A program made the translations under genes and the position numbers. The notes beneath the pieces are model-generated. The model saw only the letters and a program-made list of their open reading frames with translations. It had not been told where the DNA came from and did not search any database. Of a DNA stretch of 64,000 nucleotides, positions 50,532 to 61,550 are shown one piece after another; position 1 is the stretch's first letter; every line of letters begins with the position of its first letter. Source of the DNA: JACVRM01 sp046262315 (GTDB lineage Bacteria; Actinomycetota; Thermoleophilia; Gaiellales; Gaiellaceae); contig JBHEMZ010000132.1 in assembly GCA_046262315.1 (NCBI GenBank), positions 1 to 64,000 of the forward strand, read 5' to 3'.

Positions 50532-51842
50532 GTGCGGGCATTTTTCGTCTCGCTGGCCGCGGCGGCGATTCTCGCCCCGGCTGCGAGCGCCGCCGCGCCG
50601 CAAGTGCTCGCGGTCGAGTTCGCCAACGACGTGAACCCGGTGACGGCCGACTACGTGGTCGGCCAGATCGAGCGGGCCAACGAAGACGGGTACGCGGCGG
50701 TAGTGATCCTGCTCGACACGCCGGGAGGGCTCAGCTCCGCCATGGAGGACATCTACAAGGCGGAGCTCGCCTCGCGGGTGCCCGTGATCGTCTACGTCTC
50801 TCCCGACGGCGCAAAGGCAGCTTCGGCAGGCGTCTGGATCGGCCAGGCCGCCGACGTGCTGGCGATGGCACCGCAGACGAACATCGGCTCGTCCACTCCG
50901 ATCTCCGTCGGCGGCGAGGACATCCAGAAGGATCTGCGCCGCAAAGTCCTCAACGACGCCGCAGCCTCGCTGCGCGCGCTCGCCAAGGAGCACGGTCGCA
51001 ACGTCGGCTGGGCCAACCGCGCCGTGCGCGAGGCGTCGAACCTGTCGGCCCGCGAGGCGCTCGACCAGAACGTCATCGACGTGGTGGCCCCATCACTGAC
51101 GGCGCTCCTCCAGCAGATCGACGGACGTGCCGTCACCTGCTGCCCGAAGGGCCTGGTGGTGCACACCGCGGGCGCGGAGATCGAGCGTGTCGAGATGTCG
51201 CTCTGGAAGCGCATCCTCGACACGCTCATCGACCCGAACATCATCGTGCTGCTGATGTCGCTCGGCGTCCTCGGCATCACGGTCGAGCTCTTCAATCCCG
51301 GGCTCATCTTCCCGGGCACCGTGGGTGCGATCTCGCTCATCACCGGCCTGTTCGGGCTCCAGGTGCTGCCGATCAGCTGGGCGGGGCTGCTCCTGATGAT
51401 GCTCGCCGCCGGCTTCTTCGGCGCCGAGCTCTTCCTGCCGAGCCACGGCGCGCTCACGCTCGCCGGGGGGGCCAGCTTCGTAATCGGGGCGCTGATGCTC
51501 TTCGATCCGGCGGGAGAGGCCTACCAAGTGTCGCTGCGAGTGGTGATTCCGATCGCCATGACACTCGTGGTGCTCTTCGGCATCGCCTTCGGAAAGGCGC
51601 TTCAGGCGCGGCGGGCACGGCCGCGCACGGGAGCCGACGAGCTCGTCGGCGAAGTCGGCGTCGTCCGGCGCGTCCTCGACCCGGAAGGTTTCGTCTTCGT
51701 GAACGGGGAGCTCTGGCGCGCGCGGGCAGGAGAGGACTCCATCCCGGCGGGTGAGCCGGTGCGCGTGCTGAGGGTTGATGACGGGCTCGTGCTCGAGGTG
51801 CGCGGCGCGGAGCGGCCGGTCGCGCCGGCCAGCGCGCCGTAG
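50532..51842 (+). CDS. NfeD-family membrane serine protease (ClpP-like domain + NfeD)
   Basis: 436 aa from GTG 50532, with GGAAAGG in front (a GTG five codons earlier overlaps that site). Signal peptide about residues 1-21; ClpP-class domain VVILLDTPGGLSSAMEDIYKAEL and YVSPDGAKAASAGVWIGQAADVLAMAPQTNIGSSTP, with the Ser in AASAG; then four membrane segments at about 225-350 and a C-terminal OB-fold NfeD domain (GEVGVVRRVLDPEGFVFVNGELWRA). Long NfeD proteins form an operon with stomatin/slipin proteins and cleave hydrophobic C-termini of such partners. The next gene is exactly that. Confidence 0.92.
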   Translation: MRAFFVSLAAAAILAPAASAAAPQVLAVEFANDVNPVTADYVVGQIERANEDGYAAVVILLDTPGGLSSAMEDIYKAELASRVPVIVYVSPDGAKAASAGVWIGQAADVLAMAPQTNIGSSTPISVGGEDIQKDLRRKVLNDAAASLRALAKEHGRNVGWANRAVREASNLSAREALDQNVIDVVAPSLTALLQQIDGRAVTCCPKGLVVHTAGAEIERVEMSLWKRILDTLIDPNIIVLLMSLGVLGITVELFNPGLIFPGTVGAISLITGLFGLQVLPISWAGLLLMMLAAGFFGAELFLPSHGALTLAGGASFVIGALMLFDPAGEAYQVSLRVVIPIAMTLVVLFGIAFGKALQARRARPRTGADELVGEVGVVRRVLDPEGFVFVNGELWRARAGEDSIPAGEPVRVLRVDDGLVLEVRGAERPVAPASAP

Positions 51843-51873
51843 GATGTAGCTCACCGCCCGAAAGGAGCCCCCC

Positions 51874-52659
51874 GTGGCCGCCCTGATCGCGCTCGCCGCA
51901 ATTCTCGTCGTCCTGTTCATCGTCGCCTCCGCGGCGATCCGCGTTGCCCGCGAGTACGAGCGCGGCGTCATCTTCCGGCTCGGCCGGCTGCGCTCGCCGC
52001 CGAAGGGGCCGGGCCTCTTCGTGCTCATTCCGATCATCGACAAGATGGTCAAAGTCGACCTGCGCACGATCACGCTGAACGTGCCGCCGCAGGAGGTGAT
52101 CACGAAGGACAACGTGCCGGTCCGCGTGAACGCGGTGGCCTACTTCCGCATCATCGATCCTGAGCGGGCGATCGTGCAGGTCGAGAACTTCATGGTTGCG
52201 ACGTCGCAGATCGCGCAGACGACGCTCCGCAGCGTGCTGGGACAGCACCAGCTGGACGAGCTGCTCTCCGAGCGCGACAAGATCAACGAGATCCTCCAGC
52301 GGATCATCGACGAGGCCACCTCCCCGTGGGGCGTCAAGGTCTCGATCGTCGAGGTCAAGGACGTGGAGATCCCCGGCGGCATGCAGCGCGCGATGGCCCG
52401 CCAGGCCGAGGCGGAACGCGAGCGCCGCGCGAAGGTGATTGCCGCCGAGGGAGAATTTCAGGCGTCCGAGCGCCTGAAGGACGCCGCAATAGTGATGGCG
52501 GAGAACCCCATGTCGCTGCAGCTCCGCTACCTGCAGACGATGCTCGAAATGAGCTCCGAGCGTACCTCGACGCTCATTCTGCCGCTCCCAATCGACCTGC
52601 TCGGCCCGCTGATGAGCCGCGAGCGGCGTGAAGGACAGGACAGTGGAGGGGGGCGCTGA
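51874..52659 (+). CDS. Slipin (SPFH/stomatin-like membrane protein)
   Basis: 261 aa from a GTG start, preceded by GAAAGGAG. One N-terminal helix (residues 1-22), then the SPFH domain: EYERGVIFRLGRLRSPPKGPGLFVLIPIIDKMVKVDLRT, ITKDNVPVRVNAVAYFRI, TTLRSVLGQHQLDELLSERDKINEILQRIIDEAT and WGVKVSIVEVKDVEIPGGMQRAMARQAEAERERRAKVI, followed by a coiled-coil. It forms membrane microdomain oligomers. It is the standard partner of the upstream NfeD protease, 31 bp apart. Confidence 0.93.
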   Translation: MAALIALAAILVVLFIVASAAIRVAREYERGVIFRLGRLRSPPKGPGLFVLIPIIDKMVKVDLRTITLNVPPQEVITKDNVPVRVNAVAYFRIIDPERAIVQVENFMVATSQIAQTTLRSVLGQHQLDELLSERDKINEILQRIIDEATSPWGVKVSIVEVKDVEIPGGMQRAMARQAEAERERRAKVIAAEGEFQASERLKDAAIVMAENPMSLQLRYLQTMLEMSSERTSTLILPLPIDLLGPLMSRERREGQDSGGGR

Positions 52660-53576
52660 CGCAGGAGCACGGGATCCCGGAGCTTCGCCGGGATCCGCTC
52701 TCCGGCCGCTGGGTGGCGCTCGCCCCGTGGCGCGCGCAACGCCCCGGCGCGGCGCGGCTCGAGCGCGAGCCACCATCTCCCGACGAGCTCGACTCGTGCC
52801 CTTTTTGCGAGGGGCGCGAGGACCGCACGCCTCCGGAGACTTTCGCCCTCGCGCCCCCGGGCCGCCCGCCGGACACGCCCGGGTGGACGGTGCGCGTCGT
52901 GCCGAACAAGTACCCCGCGTTCGAGCACCACGAGGTGGTGATCCACACGCCGCGGCACGTGCGCTCGCTCTCCGAGCTCTCGGGTGCGGAGATCGCAGAG
53001 GTCGCCGCCGCTTGGCAGGCGCGGGCAGACACAGCGCGCGCGGCGGGATTCCCGTACCTCCAGGCGGTGGTCAACGAGGGTGGCGCCGCCGGCGGCAGCC
53101 TCGCGCACGCTCATTCACAACTCGTCTGGCTTCCCGACGTACCCCCGCTTGCAGTCGGCGAGCAAGGCGGCCCCTGCGGCGTCTGTGCCGTGCTCGCAGA
53201 GAGCGAGCGTGTGAACGGCGCCGGCGGACTCGTCCTACTCGTGCCCCGCGCGGGGCGCTCGCCCTACGAGCTGATGGTCGCGCCGGAGGAGCACACCGGA
53301 GACGCGTTCGCCGCTCCCGAGACCCTGGCCGCGGCGATTCGACTGCTCGCCGACGGCGTCGGCCGGCTGCACTCGGTCGAGGGGCCTGTGGCGCTCAACG
53401 CGTGGCTGCACACGGCAGCGTTCGGCGGCGGGGGGCACTGGCACTTCGAGCTCGTCCCGCGTCTTTCGATCATCGCGAGCCTCGAGCTGGGCGCAGGCAT
53501 CTACATCAATTCGCTCGCCCCCGAAGTGGCCGCGGAACGTCTGCGGGGGGTAAACACGCCGCCGCACGTGGACTAG
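52656..53576 (+). CDS. galT: Galactose-1-phosphate uridylyltransferase-like HIT-fold protein, probable CTG start
   Basis: 306 aa from CTG 52656, which overlaps the slipin stop (CTGA) and has GGAGGGGGG just upstream. The frame is closed by a TGA about 11 codons upstream with no ATG, GTG or TTG in between; GTG 52713 would remove the conserved IPELRRDPLSGRWV start. Two HIT-like halves: CPFCEGRE (zinc), VVPNKYPAFEHHEVVIHTP, the nucleotidyl-His motif GGSLAHAHSQLVWLP, and GGGGHWHFELVPR. It exchanges UMP between UDP-glucose and galactose-1-P, or a related sugar phosphate. Its stop overlaps the convergent gyrA stop by 4 nt. Confidence 0.85.
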   Translation: MTQEHGIPELRRDPLSGRWVALAPWRAQRPGAARLEREPPSPDELDSCPFCEGREDRTPPETFALAPPGRPPDTPGWTVRVVPNKYPAFEHHEVVIHTPRHVRSLSELSGAEIAEVAAAWQARADTARAAGFPYLQAVVNEGGAAGGSLAHAHSQLVWLPDVPPLAVGEQGGPCGVCAVLAESERVNGAGGLVLLVPRAGRSPYELMVAPEEHTGDAFAAPETLAAAIRLLADGVGRLHSVEGPVALNAWLHTAAFGGGGHWHFELVPRLSIIASLELGAGIYINSLAPEVAAERLRGVNTPPHVD

Positions 53577-56107
53577 GCGTTCTCGGACGGTTCCTCGGCT
53601 GAGACTGTGCCTGCATCACCGTCGAAGGGATGGTCGCCGACCAGCACTTCGGCCTCGGCCTCGTCGGACTCGGCAACGGGCGCAATCGTCGAGACATGCT
53701 CGTCGCCTCGCAGGCGCATGACGATCACACCCTGGGTCGAGCGCCCGGCGCGCCGGATGCCCTCGACGGGCATGCGGATGACCGTCCCGCCGGTGGAGAT
53801 CATCATCACCTGGAAGCCTTCTCGCACGGCGAGCGCGCCGGCGAGCTGGCCCCTGGCCTCGGTGAGCTGCACCGTCTTCACGCCGAGCCCCCCACGGCCC
53901 TTGACCGGGTACTCGTCGATGCGCGTCCGCTTGCCGTATCCGTTCTCGGTCACCACGAGCAGCTCGCTGTCGTTGCGCGCGATCTCGCAGGCGATCACCT
54001 CGTCGCCCTTGCGCAGCCGCATGCCCTGCACGCCCGAGGCCGGCCGGCCCATCGCCCGCACGTTGCGCTCGTGAAAGCGGATCGCCTGCCCCTTGCGCGA
54101 GACCATCAGCACGTCGTCGTCGCCCGACGAGAGACGGACGTCGACGAGCTGGTCGCCCTCCCGCAGGGAGATGGCGATGATGCCGTCGGACTTGAGTGGA
54201 GTGTTGTAGTCGAGGAAGCGGGTCTTCTTCACGACGCCCTTGCGCGTCGCGAAGAGCAGGTACTCGGCCTCCTTGAACTCGCGGGTCGCGATGACCGCAC
54301 GTACGTGCTCGTCCTGGCGGAACGGCAGCAGGTTGACGATCGCGCGTCCCTTCGACTGGCGCGAGCCGAGCGGCAGCTCGTGCACCTTGAGGCGGTACAC
54401 CTTCCCGACCGTCGTGAAGAAGAGCAGGTAGTCGTGGGTCGAGGCGACGAACAGATGCTCGATGTAGTCCTCGTCCTTCAAGTCCATGCCCATCACACCG
54501 ATGCCGCCGCGGCGCTGCTCCCGATAGGTCGTCACCGGTAGACGCTTGATATAGCCCGAGCGGGTAATGGCGATGACCATGTCCTCCTCGGCGATCAGGT
54601 CCTCGAGCTCGAACTCGCCCTCGGCGGCCATGATCTCGGTGCGCCGCTCGTCGCCCTTCGTATAGATCGAGCGGATCTCGAGCAGCTCCTCCCGGATGAG
54701 CCCGTCGATCCGCGCCTCGTCGCCCAGGATCGACCGCAGCTCGGAGATGCGCTCCTGGAGGTCGCCGTGCTCGTCCTCGACGCGCTTGCGCTCGAGCGCC
54801 GTCAGTGCGCGAAGCCGAAGGTCGAGGATCGCCTGCGCCTGAATCTCGCTCAGGTCGAACTCGCGCATCAGCCCATCGCGTGCCGCGTCGGCGTCGGTGG
54901 CGGCACGAATGAGCTCGATGATCGCGTCCAGGTTGTCGAGCGCGATCAAATAACCGCGCAGGACGTGCGCGCGAGCCTCGGCCTTGCGCAGCTCGTACTT
55001 GGAACGGCGGGTGACGACCTCGCGCTGGAAATCGAGGTAGTGCTGGAGCATGTCGCGGAGCCCGAGCGTCCGCGGGACCCCGTCGACGAGCGCGACAGCG
55101 TTGTAGCCGAAGGTCGACTGCAGCGCCGTGTGCTTGTAAAGCTTGTTGAGCACGACCTGTGGAATGGCCTCGCGCTTCAACTCGACCTGGATGCGCATGC
55201 CGGACCGGTCGGAGAGGTCCTTGACGTCCGAGATCTCGGTGAGCACCTTGTCGTTCGCAAGATCCGCGATCTTGCGGATGACGCCCGAGTCGCCGCCCTT
55301 GCGCACCCCGTACGGGAGCTCGGTAACGATGATCGCCGTCTTGCCGCCCCGCAGCTCCTCGATATGGGCGCGCGCGCGCATGACGACACGGCCGCGGCCG
55401 GAGCGGTACGCCTCACGGATGCCCTCCCGGCCGAGGATGATCGCGCCGGTCGGAAAGTCCGGTCCCTTCACGTGGCGCATGAGCCTGTCGATGTCGATAG
55501 ACGGCTCGTCGATCATCGCCACGAGCGCATCGGTCACCTCACCGAGGTGGTGCGGCGGGATGTTCGTCGCCATGCCGACGGCGATGCCCGACGAGCCGTT
55601 CACGAGCAGGTTCGGGAACCGCGACGGCAGCACGGTCGGCTCGCGACGCGACTCGTCGTAGTTGGGCTTGAAGTCGACCGTGTCTTGGTCGATATCGCGC
55701 AGCAGTTCGGTGGCCAGCCGTGCGAGGCGCACCTCGGTGTAGCGCATCTGCGCTGCGGGATAGCCGTCGATGTTTCCGAAGTTGCCCTGGCCGTCGACGA
55801 GGGGGTAGCGCAGCGAGAACGGCTGCGCCAGTCTCACGAGCGTGTCGTAGATCGCGGCGTCGCCGTGCGGGTGGTACGAACCCATCACATCGCCGACGAC
55901 GCGGGCGGACTTCAGGCGCGGGCGGTTGGGCTGTAGCCCCGCCTCGTGCATGGCGTAGAGCACGCGGCGGTGCACGGGCTTGAGACCATCGCGCACGTCG
56001 GGCAGTGCCCGGGCGACGATGACGCTCATCGCGTAATCGAGGAAGCTCGAGCGCATCTCCTGCTCGAGCTCGCGCGATTCGATGCGCCCGGGGTTCAGCG
56101 GCTCCAG
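53573..56107 (-). CDS. gyrA: DNA gyrase subunit A, probable CTG start
   Basis: 844 aa from CTG 56107. Homologues begin with a segment matching GRIESRELEQEMRSSFLDYAMSVIVARALPDVRDGLKPVHRR; the first in-frame ATG (56056) falls inside it. Upstream the frame is closed by the gyrB TAA with no ATG, GTG or TTG, while CTG 56107 has AAGGGAG at 6-nt spacing. The breakage-reunion domain includes GSYHPHGDAAIYDTLVRLAQ, AAQMRYTEVRL (catalytic Tyr) and the tower/coil region; the C-terminal beta-pinwheel runs from about residue 520, including QSKGRAIVNLL, a GyrA-box-like sequence. The C-terminal tail is short and acidic. Confidence 0.93.
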   Translation of the reverse strand: MEPLNPGRIESRELEQEMRSSFLDYAMSVIVARALPDVRDGLKPVHRRVLYAMHEAGLQPNRPRLKSARVVGDVMGSYHPHGDAAIYDTLVRLAQPFSLRYPLVDGQGNFGNIDGYPAAQMRYTEVRLARLATELLRDIDQDTVDFKPNYDESRREPTVLPSRFPNLLVNGSSGIAVGMATNIPPHHLGEVTDALVAMIDEPSIDIDRLMRHVKGPDFPTGAIILGREGIREAYRSGRGRVVMRARAHIEELRGGKTAIIVTELPYGVRKGGDSGVIRKIADLANDKVLTEISDVKDLSDRSGMRIQVELKREAIPQVVLNKLYKHTALQSTFGYNAVALVDGVPRTLGLRDMLQHYLDFQREVVTRRSKYELRKAEARAHVLRGYLIALDNLDAIIELIRAATDADAARDGLMREFDLSEIQAQAILDLRLRALTALERKRVEDEHGDLQERISELRSILGDEARIDGLIREELLEIRSIYTKGDERRTEIMAAEGEFELEDLIAEEDMVIAITRSGYIKRLPVTTYREQRRGGIGVMGMDLKDEDYIEHLFVASTHDYLLFFTTVGKVYRLKVHELPLGSRQSKGRAIVNLLPFRQDEHVRAVIATREFKEAEYLLFATRKGVVKKTRFLDYNTPLKSDGIIAISLREGDQLVDVRLSSGDDDVLMVSRKGQAIRFHERNVRAMGRPASGVQGMRLRKGDEVIACEIARNDSELLVVTENGYGKRTRIDEYPVKGRGGLGVKTVQLTEARGQLAGALAVREGFQVMMISTGGTVIRMPVEGIRRAGRSTQGVIVMRLRGDEHVSTIAPVAESDEAEAEVLVGDHPFDGDAGTVSAEEPSENA

Positions 56108-56108
56108 G

Positions 56109-56131
56109 CCGTTCTCCCTTCGTGAGAACGG
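56109..56131 (-). other. Hairpin containing the gyrA ribosome-binding site
   Basis: On the minus strand CCGTTCTC (56131-56124) pairs perfectly with GAGAACGG (56116-56109) around the loop ACGAAGG. The gyrA Shine-Dalgarno AAGGGAG spans loop and 3' arm. The hairpin lies between the gyrB stop and the gyrA CTG; ribosomes finishing gyrB would melt it. Confidence 0.6.
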
Positions 56132-58516
<2,385 letters not shown>

Positions 58517-58548
58517 AAAAAATGCCTGCATTTGCCCCATTTGCAGGC
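58517..58548 (-). terminator. Intrinsic-terminator-like hairpin ending at the gyrB start codon
   Basis: Minus strand: GCCTGCA (58548-58542), 11-nt loop, TGCAGGC (58530-58524), A, then six T residues (58522-58517), with the gyrB ATG next. It sits 14 bp after the DUF721 stop. It is the clearest stem plus T-run I see in the window. It could end the dnaA-dnaN-recF-DUF721 transcript or attenuate read-through into gyrB. Confidence 0.65.
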
Positions 58549-58561
58549 TTTGGGCAGTCTA

Positions 58562-59131
58562 TCAGAACGAGCGGTCGGAGAACGCCCTCGCGAGGCTTGC
58601 TGCGGCCGCCCGAGCGACCACTTTCCGTAACTTTTCGTCCCCAATGGCGGCGGCGAGTCGCTCGCCCTCCGCGCGGCTTGCCGCGTCAACCGGCGGAGCG
58701 GCCGCGGCACCCTCCTCCGGCTCCTCGAGAGAGGTCTCCGGCAGTGGGCCCGGCGCGAAGCGCAGACGGACGGGCGCACCGTTCCCGAGTGCCGCCCGCA
58801 GGCGTCTACGCACGTCGCCCTCGAGCTGCGTCAGCTCGAATGCCCAGGCCGAAGAGCTCGTGGCCACGTTCAGTGTCCCGTCCCGTGCCAGGCGCGCGGG
58901 CCATGCGTTGCGGGCGATTGCGTCCCCGACGGCGGGCGGCCATGCGGTCACGAGCGCGGCCATTCCCGCAACGGGGGGGAACCGCCCGAGCTCCTCCTGG
59001 ACCCCCTCGCCGATCCGCTCAAGCCCCCTCGCGCTCGTCCCTCGCCGGCGGTTGCTTCCGCGGGGCCAGTGTCCTGCTCCACCGCCCGCCGGCCCTCGCG
59101 GAGCCGCGCTCCCCTGATCCCTGCTGCTCAC
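58562..59131 (-). CDS. DUF721/DciA-like protein
   Basis: 189 aa from GTG 59131 (GTGA overlap with recF). The N-terminus is basic and low complexity. The central region VAAWPPAVGDAIARNAWPARLARDGTLNVATSSSAWAFELTQLEGDVRRRL is the DUF721 core, with its W-aLV-v-s-AWa-eL pattern; the C-terminal part is Ala/Glu-rich. DUF721 proteins lie between recF and gyrB in many actinobacteria; some DUF721 members (DciA) load the replicative helicase. Confidence 0.85.
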   Translation of the reverse strand: MSSRDQGSAAPRGPAGGGAGHWPRGSNRRRGTSARGLERIGEGVQEELGRFPPVAGMAALVTAWPPAVGDAIARNAWPARLARDGTLNVATSSSAWAFELTQLEGDVRRRLRAALGNGAPVRLRFAPGPLPETSLEEPEEGAAAAPPVDAASRAEGERLAAAIGDEKLRKVVARAAAASLARAFSDRSF

Positions 59132-60240
59132 GTTGTTCCCTCCCGCCGCGTTCCGCGAAGGCCGGCCGAGGAAGGGGCGGGCGTAGCCGAGACGGCCCGG
59201 CCGAGCTCCACCTCGACGAGCTGCGTCGGCTCTCTCGGCAGCGCGCCGGCACTAGTGGCCGTGACGACCGTTTGGCCGCCCGCGGCGAGCCGCTCCGCGA
59301 GCGCGCTACGCCGCGAGCTGTCGAGCTCAGAGAGCACGTCATCGAGTAGGAGCAGGGGCGGGCGTCCACGCTCTGCAAGGAGCGCGGCCTCGGCCAGGAT
59401 CAAAGACAGCACCGCGAGCCGCTGCTCGCCCTGGGATCCGAAGGCGCGCAGCTCCCTGGCGCCGGCGACGATTCCCACGTCATCCACGTGCGGGCCTGAG
59501 CCGGTCCAGCCGCGATCGAGGTCGCGATCGAGTTCCGCCTCAAGCTGCTCAACACCAGGCGCTTCCGCGACGTAGACGAGCCGAGCGGCCGGCAGTCCGA
59601 GTTCACCGGCACGCTCCGCGAACACCGGGGCCAGCGTTGCGATCGCCGCGCGCCGCGCCTCCACCAGCTCCTCGCCGCGCGTGGCGAGCTGCTCCGTCCA
59701 GGGCGCGAGCGCATCGCGGCCCGAAACCCGGGCAGCGACACGGCGCAAGGCGGCGTTGCGCTGCGCGAGCACCCCCGAGTACACGAGGGGCGCCGCCGCG
59801 CGAGCCGGGGACAGCCGTCCCAGAGCACGGTCGAAGTACGCGCGGCGTACCGCCGGGCCTCCCTTCACCACCGCGAGCCGGTCAGGAGTGAAGACGAGCG
59901 TCGCGAGCTCGCTGCGAAGGTCATCTGCGCTCGCGAGCGGCGCGCCGTTCAGCCGCACTCGCTTACCCTCGCCGCGACGAAGCGTCACCTCGACCTCAAC
60001 AGGCGAGTGCTGGCGGCGCCCAGCGACAACCACCCGGCCTGCCTCCGCGCCAAAACGGACGAGTTGCGCGTCCGTCCGTGTCCGGGGCGAAAACCCCTGC
60101 GTGCCGACGTGCAGCGCCTCGAGCAGGTTCGTCTTGCCGGCGCCGTTTGGACCCACGACGAGCACGGTGCCCGGCTGGAGCTCCAGCTCGAGGCGCTCGT
60201 ACGAGCGAAAGTCGCGCAGGCGCAGGTCGGCGACGATCAG
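59128..60240 (-). CDS. recF: RecF recombination protein, probable CTG start
   Basis: 370 aa from CTG 60240, giving (M)IVADLRLRDFRSYERLELELQPGTVLVVGPNGAGKTNLLEAL, the complete RecF N-terminus with Walker A. The frame is closed by the dnaN TAG 12 nt upstream. The only GTG candidate (60165) would remove the first beta strands. Other blocks: DRLAVVKGGPAVRRAYFDRALGRLSP, the ABC signature FGSQGEQRLAVLSLILAEA and Walker B PLLLLDDVLSELDSSRR. It loads RecA at gaps. No strong Shine-Dalgarno is visible for the CTG, so re-initiation after dnaN is likely. Confidence 0.92.
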   Translation of the reverse strand: MIVADLRLRDFRSYERLELELQPGTVLVVGPNGAGKTNLLEALHVGTQGFSPRTRTDAQLVRFGAEAGRVVVAGRRQHSPVEVEVTLRRGEGKRVRLNGAPLASADDLRSELATLVFTPDRLAVVKGGPAVRRAYFDRALGRLSPARAAAPLVYSGVLAQRNAALRRVAARVSGRDALAPWTEQLATRGEELVEARRAAIATLAPVFAERAGELGLPAARLVYVAEAPGVEQLEAELDRDLDRGWTGSGPHVDDVGIVAGARELRAFGSQGEQRLAVLSLILAEAALLAERGRPPLLLLDDVLSELDSSRRSALAERLAAGGQTVVTATSAGALPREPTQLVEVELGRAVSATPAPSSAGLRGTRREGTT

Positions 60241-60252
60241 CGGCCCGCTGAG

Positions 60253-61386
60253 CTAGCCGGCGAGCCTGATCGGCATGATCAGGTACCGGAAGTCCTCGTC
60301 CGGCGCGACGATCAGCCCTGGTCTGAGCGGACTGATCAACCGCAGCAGAATCTCGTCAGACTCGACCGACTCGATGCCTTCACGGAGGAACTCGGGATTG
60401 AAGCCGATCTCGAGTGCCTCCCCCGAGTAAGGCGCTGGAAGCGTCTCGCTTGCTTCACCGACGTCTGGGGTGCGCGCCGACACCGTCAACTCTCCGTCCG
60501 CGAAACGTAAGCGCAGCGGCGAGTTGCGCTGCGACACGATCGAGACGCGGCGTACAACATCGAGAAACTCCTCGCGGGGCAGCGCCAGCTCGTGTTCGAA
60601 GGTCTCCGGGAGGAGTTGCTGGTAGTTCGGGAACTGGCCGTCGATGCGCCTTGTCGTCAGCAGCACGCCTGCCTCGGAGAGCGAGAAGACGAGTTGATTG
60701 TCGAGCACGCCGAGCTCCAACTCGCCCGCACCCGGAGCGAGGCGCGTTACTTCGGCTAGCGCGCGCGCCGGCACGATCGCCTCGAGGTCGAGCGGGCCGC
60801 CCTCGACGGGTGTTTCCTTCACCGAGAGCCGGTAGGAGTCGGTTGCCGCCATCACCAGTTTGCCACCCTCGAAACGCACCAGGATCCCTGTCAACACCGG
60901 GCGCGACTCGTCACGGGAGGCGGAGCGACTGACACGGCTCGCAGTATTCGCCAGCGCGTCGGCGTCCACCACGGTGAGCGAGGCACCCGTGGTCTCTGGC
61001 AGGCGGGGGAAGTCCTCCGCGCTCAATGTGTGCAGGCGGTAGTGCGCGCTGCCGGAGTCGAGCTCCACCACGCCCTCGTCCGGCCGATACAAGATCGTTA
61101 CGTCATTCGCGGGGAGCAGCCTCACAATGTCGACGAGGAGGCGGCCCGGCACGACAACACGCCCTTCGCCGTCCACCTGCGCATCGAGCCACGAGCGAAG
61201 CGAGACCTCCATGTCGGTCGCAGCGAGCGTCAGCTTGCTGTCGGAGGCTTCGAGCAAGACACCCGAAAGAATCTGCACGGTTGCTCTCGCAGACAGCGCC
61301 CGGGAGACGACCGAGAGACGGCGCACGAGCTCGTCCTTCTCGCAGGTGAGCTTGAGCCGGGTGTCGACCACTGTCTCTACTTCCAT
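60253..61386 (-). CDS. dnaN: DNA polymerase III sliding clamp (beta)
   Basis: 377 aa from ATG 61386. Three clamp domains: LKLTCEKDELVRRLSVVSRALSARATVQILSGVLLEASDSKLTLAATDMEVSL, FEGGKLVMAATDSYRLSVKE and the C-terminal EDFRYLIMPIRLAG, with the conserved peptide-binding pocket end (YLIMPIR). Separated from dnaA by a 164-bp spacer with DnaA-box-like sites. Confidence 0.96.
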   Translation of the reverse strand: MEVETVVDTRLKLTCEKDELVRRLSVVSRALSARATVQILSGVLLEASDSKLTLAATDMEVSLRSWLDAQVDGEGRVVVPGRLLVDIVRLLPANDVTILYRPDEGVVELDSGSAHYRLHTLSAEDFPRLPETTGASLTVVDADALANTASRVSRSASRDESRPVLTGILVRFEGGKLVMAATDSYRLSVKETPVEGGPLDLEAIVPARALAEVTRLAPGAGELELGVLDNQLVFSLSEAGVLLTTRRIDGQFPNYQQLLPETFEHELALPREEFLDVVRRVSIVSQRNSPLRLRFADGELTVSARTPDVGEASETLPAPYSGEALEIGFNPEFLREGIESVESDEILLRLISPLRPGLIVAPDEDFRYLIMPIRLAG

Positions 61387-61550
61387 GATTCTTCTTTAAA
61401 AGAGATTCATCGTAGTACTAGGGAGTGTGAACACTGTGGAAGACGGCCTCCAACCCGCAGAACTTGCCGTTGGGGCCCTGTGGGTGTGGATGGGGGACAA
61501 AAGACGAGTTCGCACAGGGTGTTTCGCAGCGGCTGCGGCTGCCCACAGTT
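61387..61550. other. dnaA-dnaN spacer: candidate origin of replication
   Basis: 164 bp. DnaA-box-like nonamers on the minus strand are TCTTCCACA (61435-61443), CCATCCACA (61485-61493) and TTTGTCCCC (61493-61501), plus CCCACAG at 61542. An AT-rich stretch with CTTCTTTAAAAGAGATTCAT (about 61391-61410) lies next to dnaN and could be the unwinding element. In actinobacteria oriC usually lies in this spacer. Confidence 0.55.
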